This document shows, piece by piece, positions 16,921 through 26,000 of a DNA stretch of 64,000 nucleotides (position 1 is the first letter of the stretch; each line of letters opens with the position of its first letter). The stretch comes from Pirellulales bacterium (GTDB taxonomy: Bacteria > Planctomycetota > Planctomycetia > Pirellulales > JALHPA01), in contig JANRLT010000040.1 in the NCBI GenBank assembly GCA_033762255.1, positions 1 through 64,000 of the forward strand, read 5' to 3'. A program made the translations under genes and the position numbers. Under the pieces are notes generated by a model, which was not told the origin of the DNA, did not search any database, and saw nothing but the letters and a program-made list of their open reading frames with translations.

Positions 16921-19302
16921 CTAACCCTTACTCCGTGGCCAGTTTTCGCCGCTGAGGTCGCTTCCCAGCGCGCTGCTGTTGGCTGGTGGGGGAGGGGATT
17001 GCGTGGACGAAACCGGCTGGGGGCCGGTGCCCGTATTGCCGGCAACGCTGGCTGGGGAGGATTTTTCGCCCGTCGTGGTGGTTGCCGCCGATTCCCCCCT
17101 GCTATTGAATCCCGCCAAGGCCTCCTTGGTCGGATTGGCATCGCTCACACGGCGATAAAATTTATTGGACAGGTAATATTCCAGGCCTAGCACAAGGGCA
17201 ACCAGCAGGATCAAATAGGGGTATAGCTCCACGCCGCTGCGGCTGGTGCTGACGGTCCGGTCGATTTCCTCGCGGGTGCGGGCCAGTTTGAACCGTTTCT
17301 CACCGAGAAATTCCGTTAGCTCCGTGGGTGTAACACGCCGCAGGTTAAACAGCGCGGCGGGGGTGTTGACGCTCAGCCCCCGTTGAATGCCATCCCGTTT
17401 GCCTCCGGCGCGCAGTTGATAATTGCCGACCTGCTCGGTGGCGCTGGTGCGCAGCAGGCCGGTTTGCTGATCCACGGTCTGGCCTAGGGTGTCCCCCACG
17501 GGATTGGTCAGCGTAAACGAGAGCGCCCGCTGGGCTTCGGGGATTTGCAGGATCGCCTCTTCGCCGGCAAAAAAGTTGAACCGTTCGCTTTGGTTCCCCA
17601 GCAGGTACAACGTCATTTCGTTGGATAATATCACAAACGGCCACGGGTCAAAGCCGGTGGCCAGGGTGTTCCAGGCGTTGGGGTCGTTGGCGCTTTCAGA
17701 AATCGGCGTGGTCATCACAAAAATGCGTCCCTGGCCCAGCGGTTTTTCCAAGAGCGCGGGGAGGCGATTACTAAACGGAATCACCACCGTGGCCCCCGGG
17801 TCGAGGGGTCCAAGTTGCCAAAAGCGGCGCACGGGAAAATCGATCCAGGGATTGTTGGTTTCGCTGGCTTGAAACGGCCGCAAAATGGGATGCTGCAAAT
17901 CGGTCGGTGCCAAGAAAACCGAGCGATCCCCCGCGCGCCATTGTTGGACCAAGTCCGCGGGAAGCAATTCGCGCAGGGCACCGGAGTTAAATTGTTCCAG
18001 CGCGGCGTTATGTCCCAGCCAGATTCCCAGCCCCCCCCCGGTTTGCACATAATCTCGCAGTTTTTCGGCGATGACGGGGTTGAGTGGTTCCGGGTCCAAC
18101 AGGCAGACCGCGTCGTACTGTTTAAAGTCCGCGCGGGAGAGTTGATCCTGTCGCAAGAGCACCGTTTCAAAGCGTGACAGCCCCGCGCGGCGGAGCGGTT
18201 CGGGATCGAGGGCCATGCGCAGATAAAAGGCGTACCCCTCGGCCAAGTTTTCGCTACGATCCGGCGCGACGATCAGTATGCGCCGCGCGCTGCGGACCTC
18301 CACGGTAAAGTAGCGTTGATTATTCGAGGGGAGGGCGTCCTCGCCCAAAGCTTGCAGCACCCCCTGATGCGTACCGGCGGGCAATTGCGTCACTCGAAAG
18401 GTCAGCGGCTCTCCCTCGTCGGATTTGAGTTTCTTAGTCAGTTCGCCGCGCTTTTGCGGCTTGCCATTGTCATCGATCAGGTACAGCACAAATTCTTGTT
18501 CCTGGTCGGCTCCCGTTCGGTTTGCCAGGCATTCCACAACCAACGTTCCCTGCGGAGGTAAAATTTGCTGGTTGAGCCGCACATCCCCCAGGCTGGTGTC
18601 CCGCGGCTCGGTAACGCCGACATCGATAATATACAGGTCCACCGCGTTAAATTCCTGCCGCAAGGCCGCAAAGCGGGCGGTCAGCGAATCAGGCCAGGCG
18701 GCGCGCGATAAATCCGTGAAGAGATAAACTTCCTTACGATCTTGGGCTTCTTGTTCGGTGACCAGCCGAAACGCCGTCGCGAGTTGCTCTACCAGGGGAA
18801 GGGAAATCGCCTGGGGCTTCAGCACGCCCACGCGCTGCTTGGCGGCGAGCATGTCCGGGGCAAAATCTCCGCCAGGGGTGCGTGTGTCCAGCACCGCCAC
18901 GCCGCTTTCACGGGGAAGTTGCGTCAGAAGCCATTCGCCAATTTCCTGGGCCGCCTGCAAACGTGTTTGATTATCCTGGCGGTACTCCATTCGGGCGGAG
19001 GTGTCAAACACCAGCGCCGCCGCCACGGGAGCGTCTTGTTCCCCCAAAAATCCCGCGCTTTGTAAGCTGGGTCGGGCCAAGGCGACGGCCAAGAGCAGAA
19101 TCGCCAGACAACGGGCAATTAACAGGAGCAAATGCCGTAGATTCAGGGTGCGGCGGTTGGCCAGCTCCCGCAGTTTGACAAATCGCAAGGCCGGAAACAC
19201 CACCAACCGCGGCTGCTTGCGCATGATAAGGTGGAGAATGATCGGCGCGGCGACCAGGCCCACGCCCGCTAACAGCCACGGTGTCAAAAATGTCAAACCC
19301 AT
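16921..19302 (-). CDS. BatA domain / VWA-like membrane protein
   Basis: This 793-residue protein opens with the BatA N-terminal pattern: a membrane helix (FLTPWLLAGVGLVAAPIIL), then RKQPRLVVFPALRFVK, and a second hydrophobic segment (~60-80). A VWA-like domain follows (~95-235); its metal site reads DTSAR, which only partly fits the DxSxS MIDAS. Around 400-450 there is a GATase-like segment (YVQTGGGLGIWLGHN). A third membrane helix sits near residue 700 (LYPYLILLVALVLGLEYYL), and the tail is low-complexity. In many planctomycetes this family neighbours MoxR/DUF58 genes and the twin-VWA protein found here at 57795-60866; neither arrangement is present. Function is unknown. Confidence 0.85.
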   Translation of the reverse strand: MGLTFLTPWLLAGVGLVAAPIILHLIMRKQPRLVVFPALRFVKLRELANRRTLNLRHLLLLIARCLAILLLAVALARPSLQSAGFLGEQDAPVAAALVFDTSARMEYRQDNQTRLQAAQEIGEWLLTQLPRESGVAVLDTRTPGGDFAPDMLAAKQRVGVLKPQAISLPLVEQLATAFRLVTEQEAQDRKEVYLFTDLSRAAWPDSLTARFAALRQEFNAVDLYIIDVGVTEPRDTSLGDVRLNQQILPPQGTLVVECLANRTGADQEQEFVLYLIDDNGKPQKRGELTKKLKSDEGEPLTFRVTQLPAGTHQGVLQALGEDALPSNNQRYFTVEVRSARRILIVAPDRSENLAEGYAFYLRMALDPEPLRRAGLSRFETVLLRQDQLSRADFKQYDAVCLLDPEPLNPVIAEKLRDYVQTGGGLGIWLGHNAALEQFNSGALRELLPADLVQQWRAGDRSVFLAPTDLQHPILRPFQASETNNPWIDFPVRRFWQLGPLDPGATVVIPFSNRLPALLEKPLGQGRIFVMTTPISESANDPNAWNTLATGFDPWPFVILSNEMTLYLLGNQSERFNFFAGEEAILQIPEAQRALSFTLTNPVGDTLGQTVDQQTGLLRTSATEQVGNYQLRAGGKRDGIQRGLSVNTPAALFNLRRVTPTELTEFLGEKRFKLARTREEIDRTVSTSRSGVELYPYLILLVALVLGLEYYLSNKFYRRVSDANPTKEALAGFNSRGESAATTTTGEKSSPASVAGNTGTGPQPVSSTQSPPPPANSSALGSDLSGENWPRSKG

Positions 19303-19448
19303 GCGGAGCGGCTGTTAAGAATGTCCCTTACCGCCGCGGCTTGTCTGTGTTCCAAACTGTTCCAGTTCCCAGACTATTCAAGCTGGCGGGCTACCTTCAT
19401 AATAGAGGTTGATCGCCCTGTTGCCAAACGGACAAATTGGATATCGCC

Positions 19449-19790
19449 ATGCCGCAAACGCTCTTTGAACGCATTATCGCCCGCGAGATTCCCGCCGACA
19501 TTGTGTACGAGGATGAACTTTGCCTCGCTTTTCGGGATATTCACCCCCAAGCGCCGACGCATATCCTGGTCATTCCCAAAGAACCGATTCCCGCCGTCGA
19601 TCAACTACAACCCGGACATGCGGCCCTCTTGGGACATTTGTGGCTAGTGATTCGCCAACTGGCCCAGTCCGCCGGACTAGAAAATGGTTACCGCGTGGTC
19701 GTGAACAACGGTCCCGACGGCGGGCAAACCGTCAACCACCTGCATTTCCACCTGCTGGGTGGCCGAGCTTTGAGCTGGCCACCGGGATAG
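19449..19790 (+). CDS. HIT family protein (histidine triad)
   Basis: The 113-residue protein matches the small HINT-type histidine triad proteins. The N-terminus is MPQTLFERIIAREIPADIVYE, the middle is AFRDIHPQAPTHILVIPKE, and the catalytic motif HLHFHLLGGR is near the C-terminus. HINT enzymes hydrolyse nucleotide phosphoramidates through the second His of the triad and act in the cytoplasm. The Met at 19449 aligns with the family; the upstream ATG at 19437 adds four residues. The gene is complete and stands alone, followed by repeat DNA. Confidence 0.95.
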   Translation: MPQTLFERIIAREIPADIVYEDELCLAFRDIHPQAPTHILVIPKEPIPAVDQLQPGHAALLGHLWLVIRQLAQSAGLENGYRVVVNNGPDGGQTVNHLHFHLLGGRALSWPPG

Positions 19791-19803
19791 GGGGTGGATC
19801 GTA

Positions 19804-19855
19804 GTGCGGACTTAAGTCCGTAACTCCAGGGATGTAGTGTGGACTTAAGTCCGCA
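19804..19855. repeat. palindromic repeat R2, two further copies
   Basis: GTGCGGACTTAAGTCCGTA at 19804-19822 and GTGTGGACTTAAGTCCGCA at 19837-19855 are related to the pair at 16473-16557. The variable flanking bases partly co-vary and keep the stem paired. Confidence 0.85.
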
Positions 19856-19902
19856 AATCAATGGACGGGCGAAAAAATTGCCACTTCCTAAAGCGGATTG
19901 AT

Positions 19903-19995
19903 CGGGCCGTTGGCCCTTTCCTTGTATGTTGCTTTTGACCTAGGGCGGCGCTGCGCTTGCCCTAGGCTGGGATAGGTTGGGCCTTTGGCCCACAA
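19903..19995 (+). repeat. dispersed hairpin repeat R1, copy C
   Basis: The core at 19938-19995 matches copies A and B apart from a single GGCGACG to GGCGGCG change. The leading palindrome is slightly degraded (GGGCCGTTGGCCC). It lies 6.3 kb from copy B. Confidence 0.9.
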
Positions 19996-20099
19996 AATGC
20001 CTTTGGTAAGTAAAGGCTAGGATATTCGCACAAGGCACAGAATTTGACGGTAGTAGTGCAAATTACTTGGTTTACGGGCTAAAACCCTTACCATGTCCG

Positions 20100-21161
20100 T
20101 TACTCTGGCTCCGCCGATGGGCGGCCTTTTCCCGGGCGATTTGGCCCTTTGGGACGTGGTCCTTCGCCTGGAGCGCCTGGCTCACCCGGATTTGCTCCGC
20201 CAGGGCGGAAAAGTCCCGGTCGACCCGGTCCCCCTTCGCCACCGGGGCCGGGACGGGGGCCACCCATGGGACGCAGTTCTTCGCGGTCAAGCTGGCCATC
20301 GTTGTTCTTATCCAAACTTTTGAGGGCTTCCGCGGCATTGGCGATTTCATCGGCGGATATGGTGCCGTCCTTATCCGCATCCAGAACGATCATCAGTGGC
20401 CCCATGCCCATTCCCCCTGGACGGCCTGGACCACCTGGTCCACCGGGGCCACCGGGGCCACCTGGACCGCCAGGTCGACCTGGGCGGCCAGGACCACCGG
20501 GTCCACCCGGACCGCCGGGGCCTACAGGGCCTTCTGGGCCACCTGGACCTACGGCGGGAGGAGCTACCTCGGGGGGAGCGTCCGCCGGGGGTTTATCGTT
20601 CATTGCGGGATCAGGCGCGCTCCCTCCCGACAGTTCCCGCATTCGCTTCATTCCCGCCGTAAATTCTTCTTCGGTAATGCTGCCATCTTGGTCCTTGTCC
20701 GCCATTTTTAGCAGCCGGCCCAGGCGTTCGCGGCGTTCCTCGGGGACGTCATCGATCGAGACCTTGCCATCACCATCTTGATCGAGCCGTTTAAAGAGTT
20801 GGGCGGGGTTGATGCGATCAGCCAGGGGGTTGCCCCCCGGTCCGGCCAGACCACCGGGGAGGGCTTCTCCCGCTGGGGTTTTTTTGGCCAACCCCGCGGT
20901 AAATTCAGCCACGCTGAGTGTACCGTTGCCATCCTTGTCGGCGTTGCGCAGCAGTCGCGCAACCAGGCGTTTTTGCTCGGCGGGGACTTCGTCGGTGGCT
21001 AATTCGCCATCGGCGTTTTTGTCCAGTTCGGCAAACAGTTCCGCGTTTTTGGCTTCCACGGCGTCAGGTTTCGGCTGGGGGTCTTCGGCAAAAATCAGGC
21101 TCAGCGGCGTTACCAGGGTCAGGCTGGCGCAGCAGAGGGCATGTTTCCAAAAGCGTTTCAT
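20100..21161 (-). CDS. EF-hand protein with collagen-like Gly-Pro-Gly region
   Basis: This 353-residue exported protein starts MKRFWKHALCCASLTLVTPL, a signal peptide; the frame extends 20 codons upstream without support. Six EF-hand-type loops can be read: DKNADGELATDE, DKDGNGTLSVAE, DQDGDGKVSIDD, DKDQDGSITEEE, DADKDGTISADE and DKNNDGQLDREE. Between loops four and five lies a run of Gly-Pro-Gly/Gly-Arg-Pro triplets of about 45 residues, and a second Gly/Pro-rich tail closes the protein. EF loops bind calcium; a role in the envelope or matrix is likely, but the partner is unknown. The Gly-Pro stretch is encoded by a repetitive sequence that could vary in length. Confidence 0.88.
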   Translation of the reverse strand: MKRFWKHALCCASLTLVTPLSLIFAEDPQPKPDAVEAKNAELFAELDKNADGELATDEVPAEQKRLVARLLRNADKDGNGTLSVAEFTAGLAKKTPAGEALPGGLAGPGGNPLADRINPAQLFKRLDQDGDGKVSIDDVPEERRERLGRLLKMADKDQDGSITEEEFTAGMKRMRELSGGSAPDPAMNDKPPADAPPEVAPPAVGPGGPEGPVGPGGPGGPGGPGRPGRPGGPGGPGGPGGPGGPGRPGGMGMGPLMIVLDADKDGTISADEIANAAEALKSLDKNNDGQLDREELRPMGGPRPGPGGEGGPGRPGLFRPGGANPGEPGAPGEGPRPKGPNRPGKGRPSAEPE

Positions 21162-22354
21162 AGTGAATGGTCCTGAAAAAAAGGGAGCGCGGACCGGCAA
21201 AGTCCAACGTAAAAACGGCAAATTAATTTAAAAATGCCCGTGGTGCGACACCTACGGCTCATAAGAACTATAACGGTCCAGCGGGGCAAATGTCGCCTGG
21301 GGAAGCGAATAATTGGAAAAGGGCGTGGCTAAGGCTGGTTGGGAAACCCAGTTCAGAAACCCCGTGAGTGTGGCAAAGTCCCGTGTTTTTTGCAAAAACT
21401 TGCTAGCAATCAAGAATAAAATCCCCCGCTGCCAGGCTACCAATCTTGTCAGATTTTACTATTTTGCTTAGGATCCCATCGGAATAAAAATTCAAAATAT
21501 TTCAGGGTACAAGCGAACAGATAGTTGGAGACTGCGTAAGACTGATGTGGGGAGTTCCCATCCTGGATTTAGTGCATACGGGGCCGAAAAGATTTGCAGG
21601 TCGGTTTTTGACGGTCAAATGGAGTTGATCGTTGTTATCTATCAAGCCGCAGGTTTGCCGATTGGCAGATGATACTTATTGATAAAGTAAGAACTTGTGG
21701 TCAGGTTGATGGAGCAACGTCTCCCTTTGGCGTGAATCATCGGACCGAATTTTTTGTTGGGTCGCTATTTCGTTGGGTCGGTGGCGTGTTTGGCGACTTG
21801 GATTCCCACGATGTTGTCATTCCGCCACACCCCGGGAAAAAATGCGACGAGAGCGTTGCGGGACGGTGATGTTTAGCCCGGAATTTTGATACCCGGCATG
21901 TTGAAGTTTAACAACATTGCCGCGCCCAAGGATTAAGTGTTCGCTCTGCACGCAATCGGAGCGATGCGTATGATCCGGTCAACAGGCATTTGGCGGGATT
22001 TTGGGTTTTTGGTCAGTTTTTTACCCGATGTTACCCAGTACAGGGTTGGTGATCCGGCTATCAAGCGCGTGCGGTTTGATCGCAATTTTTGAGAGGCCGG
22101 ATTTCGCCCCACAAAATACATATTCCTTATGAGTCAAATGCGGTAGTTGTGTTGCGGGGTGTTCGCCCGCTACAAAAGGCCCGAGGTTGGCTGGGATTGT
22201 CCGAAAAACCCGTTCGGGTTTTTCCCCGGCAGACAACGGTCGACACGATTTTCCCGCGTTTGCACCGACGATGGTCGGTTTACCACGACTAGCGGAATTT
22301 GCCGGGTGACTCGCCCTGCCTGGTCGAATACCGCGTTTTTGGGAGAGTTAGATC
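21162..22354. other. 1.2-kb region without a supported gene
   Basis: This is the longest gene-free stretch of the window. A few reading frames of 60-75 codons occur on both strands, but none has a plausible composition or family resemblance. Sequence bias is close to the genome average except for AT-rich parts around 21440-21530. A symmetrical hairpin, AAAAACCCGTTCGGGTTTTT, lies at 22204-22223. The region may contain unannotated RNA or decayed genes. Confidence 0.5.
22204..22223. terminator. possible bidirectional terminator hairpin
   Basis: AAAAACCC and GGGTTTTT form an 8-bp inverted repeat around GTTC, giving an A-tract/T-tract hairpin that reads the same on both strands. The stem has only three GC pairs, so termination would be weak. 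No clear gene ends just before it. Confidence 0.4.
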
Positions 22355-22636
22355 ATGCAAATTTACGGAACCGCCCACTTGCACGGACCCCAAGGCATCG
22401 GCACGCCGCACATTAACACCCGCTCCGGGGGAACCACCGGCGCGGCCAGCGGGATCGACACGCGCGACACGCTGGAGATTTCTAGCCAAGGTCTGTATGC
22501 GGAAAAGCTGGGGAATTTGCCCGACATTCGGGCCGATCGGGTGAATGCCATCCGTCAACAAATTGCCAGTGGCACTTATGAGACCGATGACAAACTCGAC
22601 GCCGCCCTGGACCGCCTTTTAGACGAATTGGCGTAG
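22355..22636 (+). CDS. flgM: FlgM-like anti-sigma-28 factor
   Basis: The 93-residue protein has a polar, probably unfolded N-terminal half. Its C-terminal motif (VNAIRQQIASGTY, then a helix DDKLDAALDRLLDELA) matches the sigma-28-binding part of FlgM. FlgM holds FliA inactive until it is exported through the hook-basal body. The N-terminus (MQIYGTAHLHGPQGI) is the form seen in planctomycete homologues as I recall them. A GGGAGAG sequence eight bases before the ATG serves as Shine-Dalgarno. No flagellar gene is nearby. Just after the stop, TTCACAGTCCGCTGTGAA (22627-22646) forms a 7-bp hairpin. Confidence 0.8.
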   Translation: MQIYGTAHLHGPQGIGTPHINTRSGGTTGAASGIDTRDTLEISSQGLYAEKLGNLPDIRADRVNAIRQQIASGTYETDDKLDAALDRLLDELA

Positions 22637-23074
22637 AATGTGCTCTTCACAGTCCGCTGTGAAGAATAAATGTAGGGCAGAATATGCTGCTATGTGGCGG
22701 GATCTTCCCGGTTTCGCAGTATGAAGTAGTTCTGTTACGGCAGCGGGACGCTGTTTGGTACGTGGCCGGGACCTTCCAGGTTTCGCAGTATGAAGTAGTT
22801 CTGTTACGGCAGCGGGACGCTGCCTACTACTTTATTCGGCAGCGGGACGCTGCCTGCTACTTTCCCCGCCACGGGACGCCGGCTGCTACGCTAGGGAATT
22901 TCTCTTCCCTTCTAACTCGAAAAATTGCTTGCATTTCCCCCCCGCCAAGCGCAAACTCAAAGGCTGGGGGGAAAACTCTCCCGCCCACCCCGCCCGCCTC
23001 CGCCACAACTCGGCGGATCACAATCCGCCCTACAAATAGCCCCCGCTATCTACCAACTAAGAAGGTTCCCGCCG
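22637..23074. other. repeat-rich intergenic region
   Basis: About 440 bases hold the hairpin after flgM, a block of direct repeats at 22696-22890, and a GGCGGATCACAATCCGCC palindrome at 23012-23029. Open frames cross the region but consist of repeat translation, so I start the next gene downstream at 23075. Confidence 0.65.
22696..22890 (+). repeat. direct repeat block with GCAGCGGGACGCTGC hairpins
   Basis: A unit containing TTTCGCAGTATGAAGTAGTT and TACGGCAGCGGGACGCTG occurs twice, at 22711 and 22780, a 69-base period. Two more short copies of CGGCAGCGGGACGCTGCC and one degraded copy (GCCACGGGACGCCGGC) follow up to ~22890. Each copy has a CAGCG/CGCTG stem. Confidence 0.85.
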
Positions 23075-26000
23075 ATGCGAACGTTTTCGTGGGCCTGTGC
23101 CTGCTTTAGTCTGTGGATCATTATCGTTGGTTTCACGCCCTGTGTGCGGGCGGATGGGCCTGCCATGCCCCCCGCGAACGCTGGCGAAGTCAGCTATCGC
23201 CACGACATCCGACCGCTCCTTTCCGACCGTTGTTACAAATGCCATGGCCCGGACGAGGCGCAGCGCCAGGCGGGGTTACGCCTGGACGTGGCCGAGGGTT
23301 TTACCGCCAAAACCGACTCGGGTGCAGTGGCGATCCTGGCTGGCAAAAGCGCGGAAAGTGAAGTGCTCCAGCGGATCACCTCCAGCGATCCCGCACTGAA
23401 AATGCCCCCTCCCGACAGCGGAAAAACGCTGACCGAGCAGGAAATTGAACTGATCCGCCGCTGGATCGATAGCGGCGCGCCGGTGCAGCAGCATTGGTCG
23501 TTTGTGGCTCCCACCCGGCCTGAACCCCCGACCGTGGCCAACGAATCATGGGCCAAAAACCCGCTTGATCGGTTTATTCTGGACCGGCTAAATCGCGAAA
23601 AGCTTACTCCCGCACCCTCCGCGGACAAAGTCACCCTCATCCGCCGCGTCACGCAAGATTTGACTGGTTTGCCACCGACCGTGGCCGAGATTGACGCGTT
23701 TTTGGCTGATGAAAGCCCCGAGGCCTACGAAAAGTTGGTGGATCGACTGCTGGCCTCTCCCCGCTACGGTGAACATCAGGCCCGCTACTGGCTGGATGCC
23801 GCCCGCTATGGCGACACGCACGGTTTGCACCTGGATAACGAACGCTCGATGTGGAAATATCGCGATTGGGTGATTGACGCCTATAACAACAATCAGCCCT
23901 ATGACCAATTCGTGATCGAGCAACTGGCCGGGGATTTATTACCCGAACCGACTCCGCAGCAAAAAATCGCCACCGGCTTTAACCGCTGCAATGTCACCAC
24001 CGGCGAGGGGGGGTCCATCGATGAGGAGGTGTTGGTCCGTTATGCCGTGGACCGGGTGGAGACCACCGCCACGGTTTTCTTGGGCCTGACCGCGGGCTGT
24101 GCGGTTTGCCATGACCACAAATATGATCCCCTGACCCAAAAAGAGTTCTATCAGTTGTTTGCGTTCTTTTATAGCACGCAGGACGCGGCGATGGACGGCA
24201 ATCAATTGCTTCCTCCCCCTTCCATTAAAATTGCCTCCGCCGAACAAGAACAAAAACGCCGCGAACTGGATGAGCGATTAACCGCCTTGCGAACGCAAAT
24301 TAGCGAAAAACTGGCCAGTACCCAGTACACCGACCCTGGTCCTCCGGCGGACACAAAATTAGGAGAAACCCAGGAATTTGTCTGGATCGAGGATGACCTG
24401 CCTGCCGAGGCCAAGCCCGAAGGAGGTTGGGAATTTGTCACCGCTCCCGCGCCAGTCCATAGCGGCGAAAAATCGCACAAACGGACCGCCACGGGGTTAA
24501 GCCAACACTTTTTTACCGGGGCAAAAATCCCCCTCAAGGTCGGCGCCGGGGACAAACTGTTTGCCTATGTCTTCCTTGACCCCGCCAATCCTCCTAAGGA
24601 AATCATGCTCCAATGGAATGACGGCCAGTGGGAACATCGCGCTTATTGGGGCGAAAACGTCATTCCCTGGGGCGCGGATAACTCGGGTGCCCGTTACCGG
24701 GCGGGAGACCTGCCCGAAGCTGGCAAATGGGTCCGCCTGGAGGTCGAAGCCGCCCAAGTCGGCTTGAATCCCGGGGCCAATATCAATGGTTGGGCGTTTA
24801 CCCAGCATGACGGGACCGTCCATTGGGACAAAGCGGGGATCGTGACCAAAACACCGCAAGGGACGCCCAACTTTGAATCGCAAATCGTGTGGGAAGAATA
24901 CGCCAAAAGCAGCAATGAATTGCCCCAGCCCGTGAAGGACGCGCTAAAAATCGAAGCGGACAAGCGGGACGACGCCCAAAAGAAAGCGATCCGCGAGCAT
25001 TTTTTACAGTATGTTCATCCGCAACTCAAAGAGACGTTTACGGAACAGCAGTCACAAATCACCGCCACTCAAAAGGAACGGGACGACCTGGAAAACTCGA
25101 TCCCCAGCACGCTCGTCATGGCCGATATGGAAAACGAGCGGGAGACGCGATTGCTCATTCGCGGGCAATACGACAAAAAAGGGGACAAGGTGGGACGGGC
25201 TCTTCCTGCGTGGTTGCCGCCGCTCCCCGCCGGCGCGCCGCTGAACCGTTTAGGCTTGGCCAAATGGCTGGTCGATCCCAGCCACCCGCTGATGGCGCGG
25301 GTCACGGTCAATCGCCTATGGCAACAGTTTTTTGGACAGGGATTGGTTAAAACGGCCGAGGACTTTGGGGCGCAGGGGCAATTACCCACGCATCCCGAGC
25401 TTTTGGATTGGCTGGCGGTCGAATTTCGTGAAAGTGGCTGGAATGTGAAGCATTTGCTCAAGCTGATCGTCACGTCGCAGGCCTATCGTCAGTCCTCGGC
25501 GGTGACACCCGAACTGGTCCAGCGCGACCCAACGAACGAGTTATTTGCCCGCGGGCCGCGCTTTCGACTGGATGCCGAGGGGATCCGCGACGCGGCGCTG
25601 TTTGTCAGCGGGCTGATGGTCGAAAAAATCGGCGGAAAAAGCGTCAAGCCGCTCCAGCCGGAGGGGTTGTGGGAAGCGGTCGGCTTTATCGGCAGCAACA
25701 CCCGCGAATTCAAACCCGATGCGGGAGAGGCGTTGTATCGGCGCAGCATGTACACCTTTTGGAAGCGGACCGCCCCGCCGCCAAATCTTTTGACCTTTGA
25801 CGCCCCCAGCCGCGAATACTGCACCGTCCGTCGCGCCCGGACAAATACCCCCTTGCAGGCCCTGACGCTACTCAACGATCAGCAATTTGTCGAAGCTTCG
25901 CGGTTTTTTGCCGAACGGATCCTGTCAGAGGGAGGAGCCAACCCCGCCGAACGCCTGGCTTGGGCGTATCGCTCCGCCCTGGGTCGCAAGCCGACCGAAG

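Larger units (their letters stand above)
19791..20099. other. repeat-rich intergenic region
   Basis: About 310 bases between the convergent HIT and EF-hand genes. It holds two GGACTTAAGTCC palindromes (19804-19822 and 19837-19855) and copy C of repeat R1 (19903-19995). No gene is seen. Confidence 0.75.

Noticed and set aside
21669-21869. 66-codon plus-strand reading frame
   Set aside because: No Shine-Dalgarno, composition unlike proteins of the window, and no recognisable family.
22925-23074. N-terminal extension of the DUF1549/1553 protein
   Set aside because: The extra 50 codons translate repeat DNA, and the signal peptide begins at 23075.
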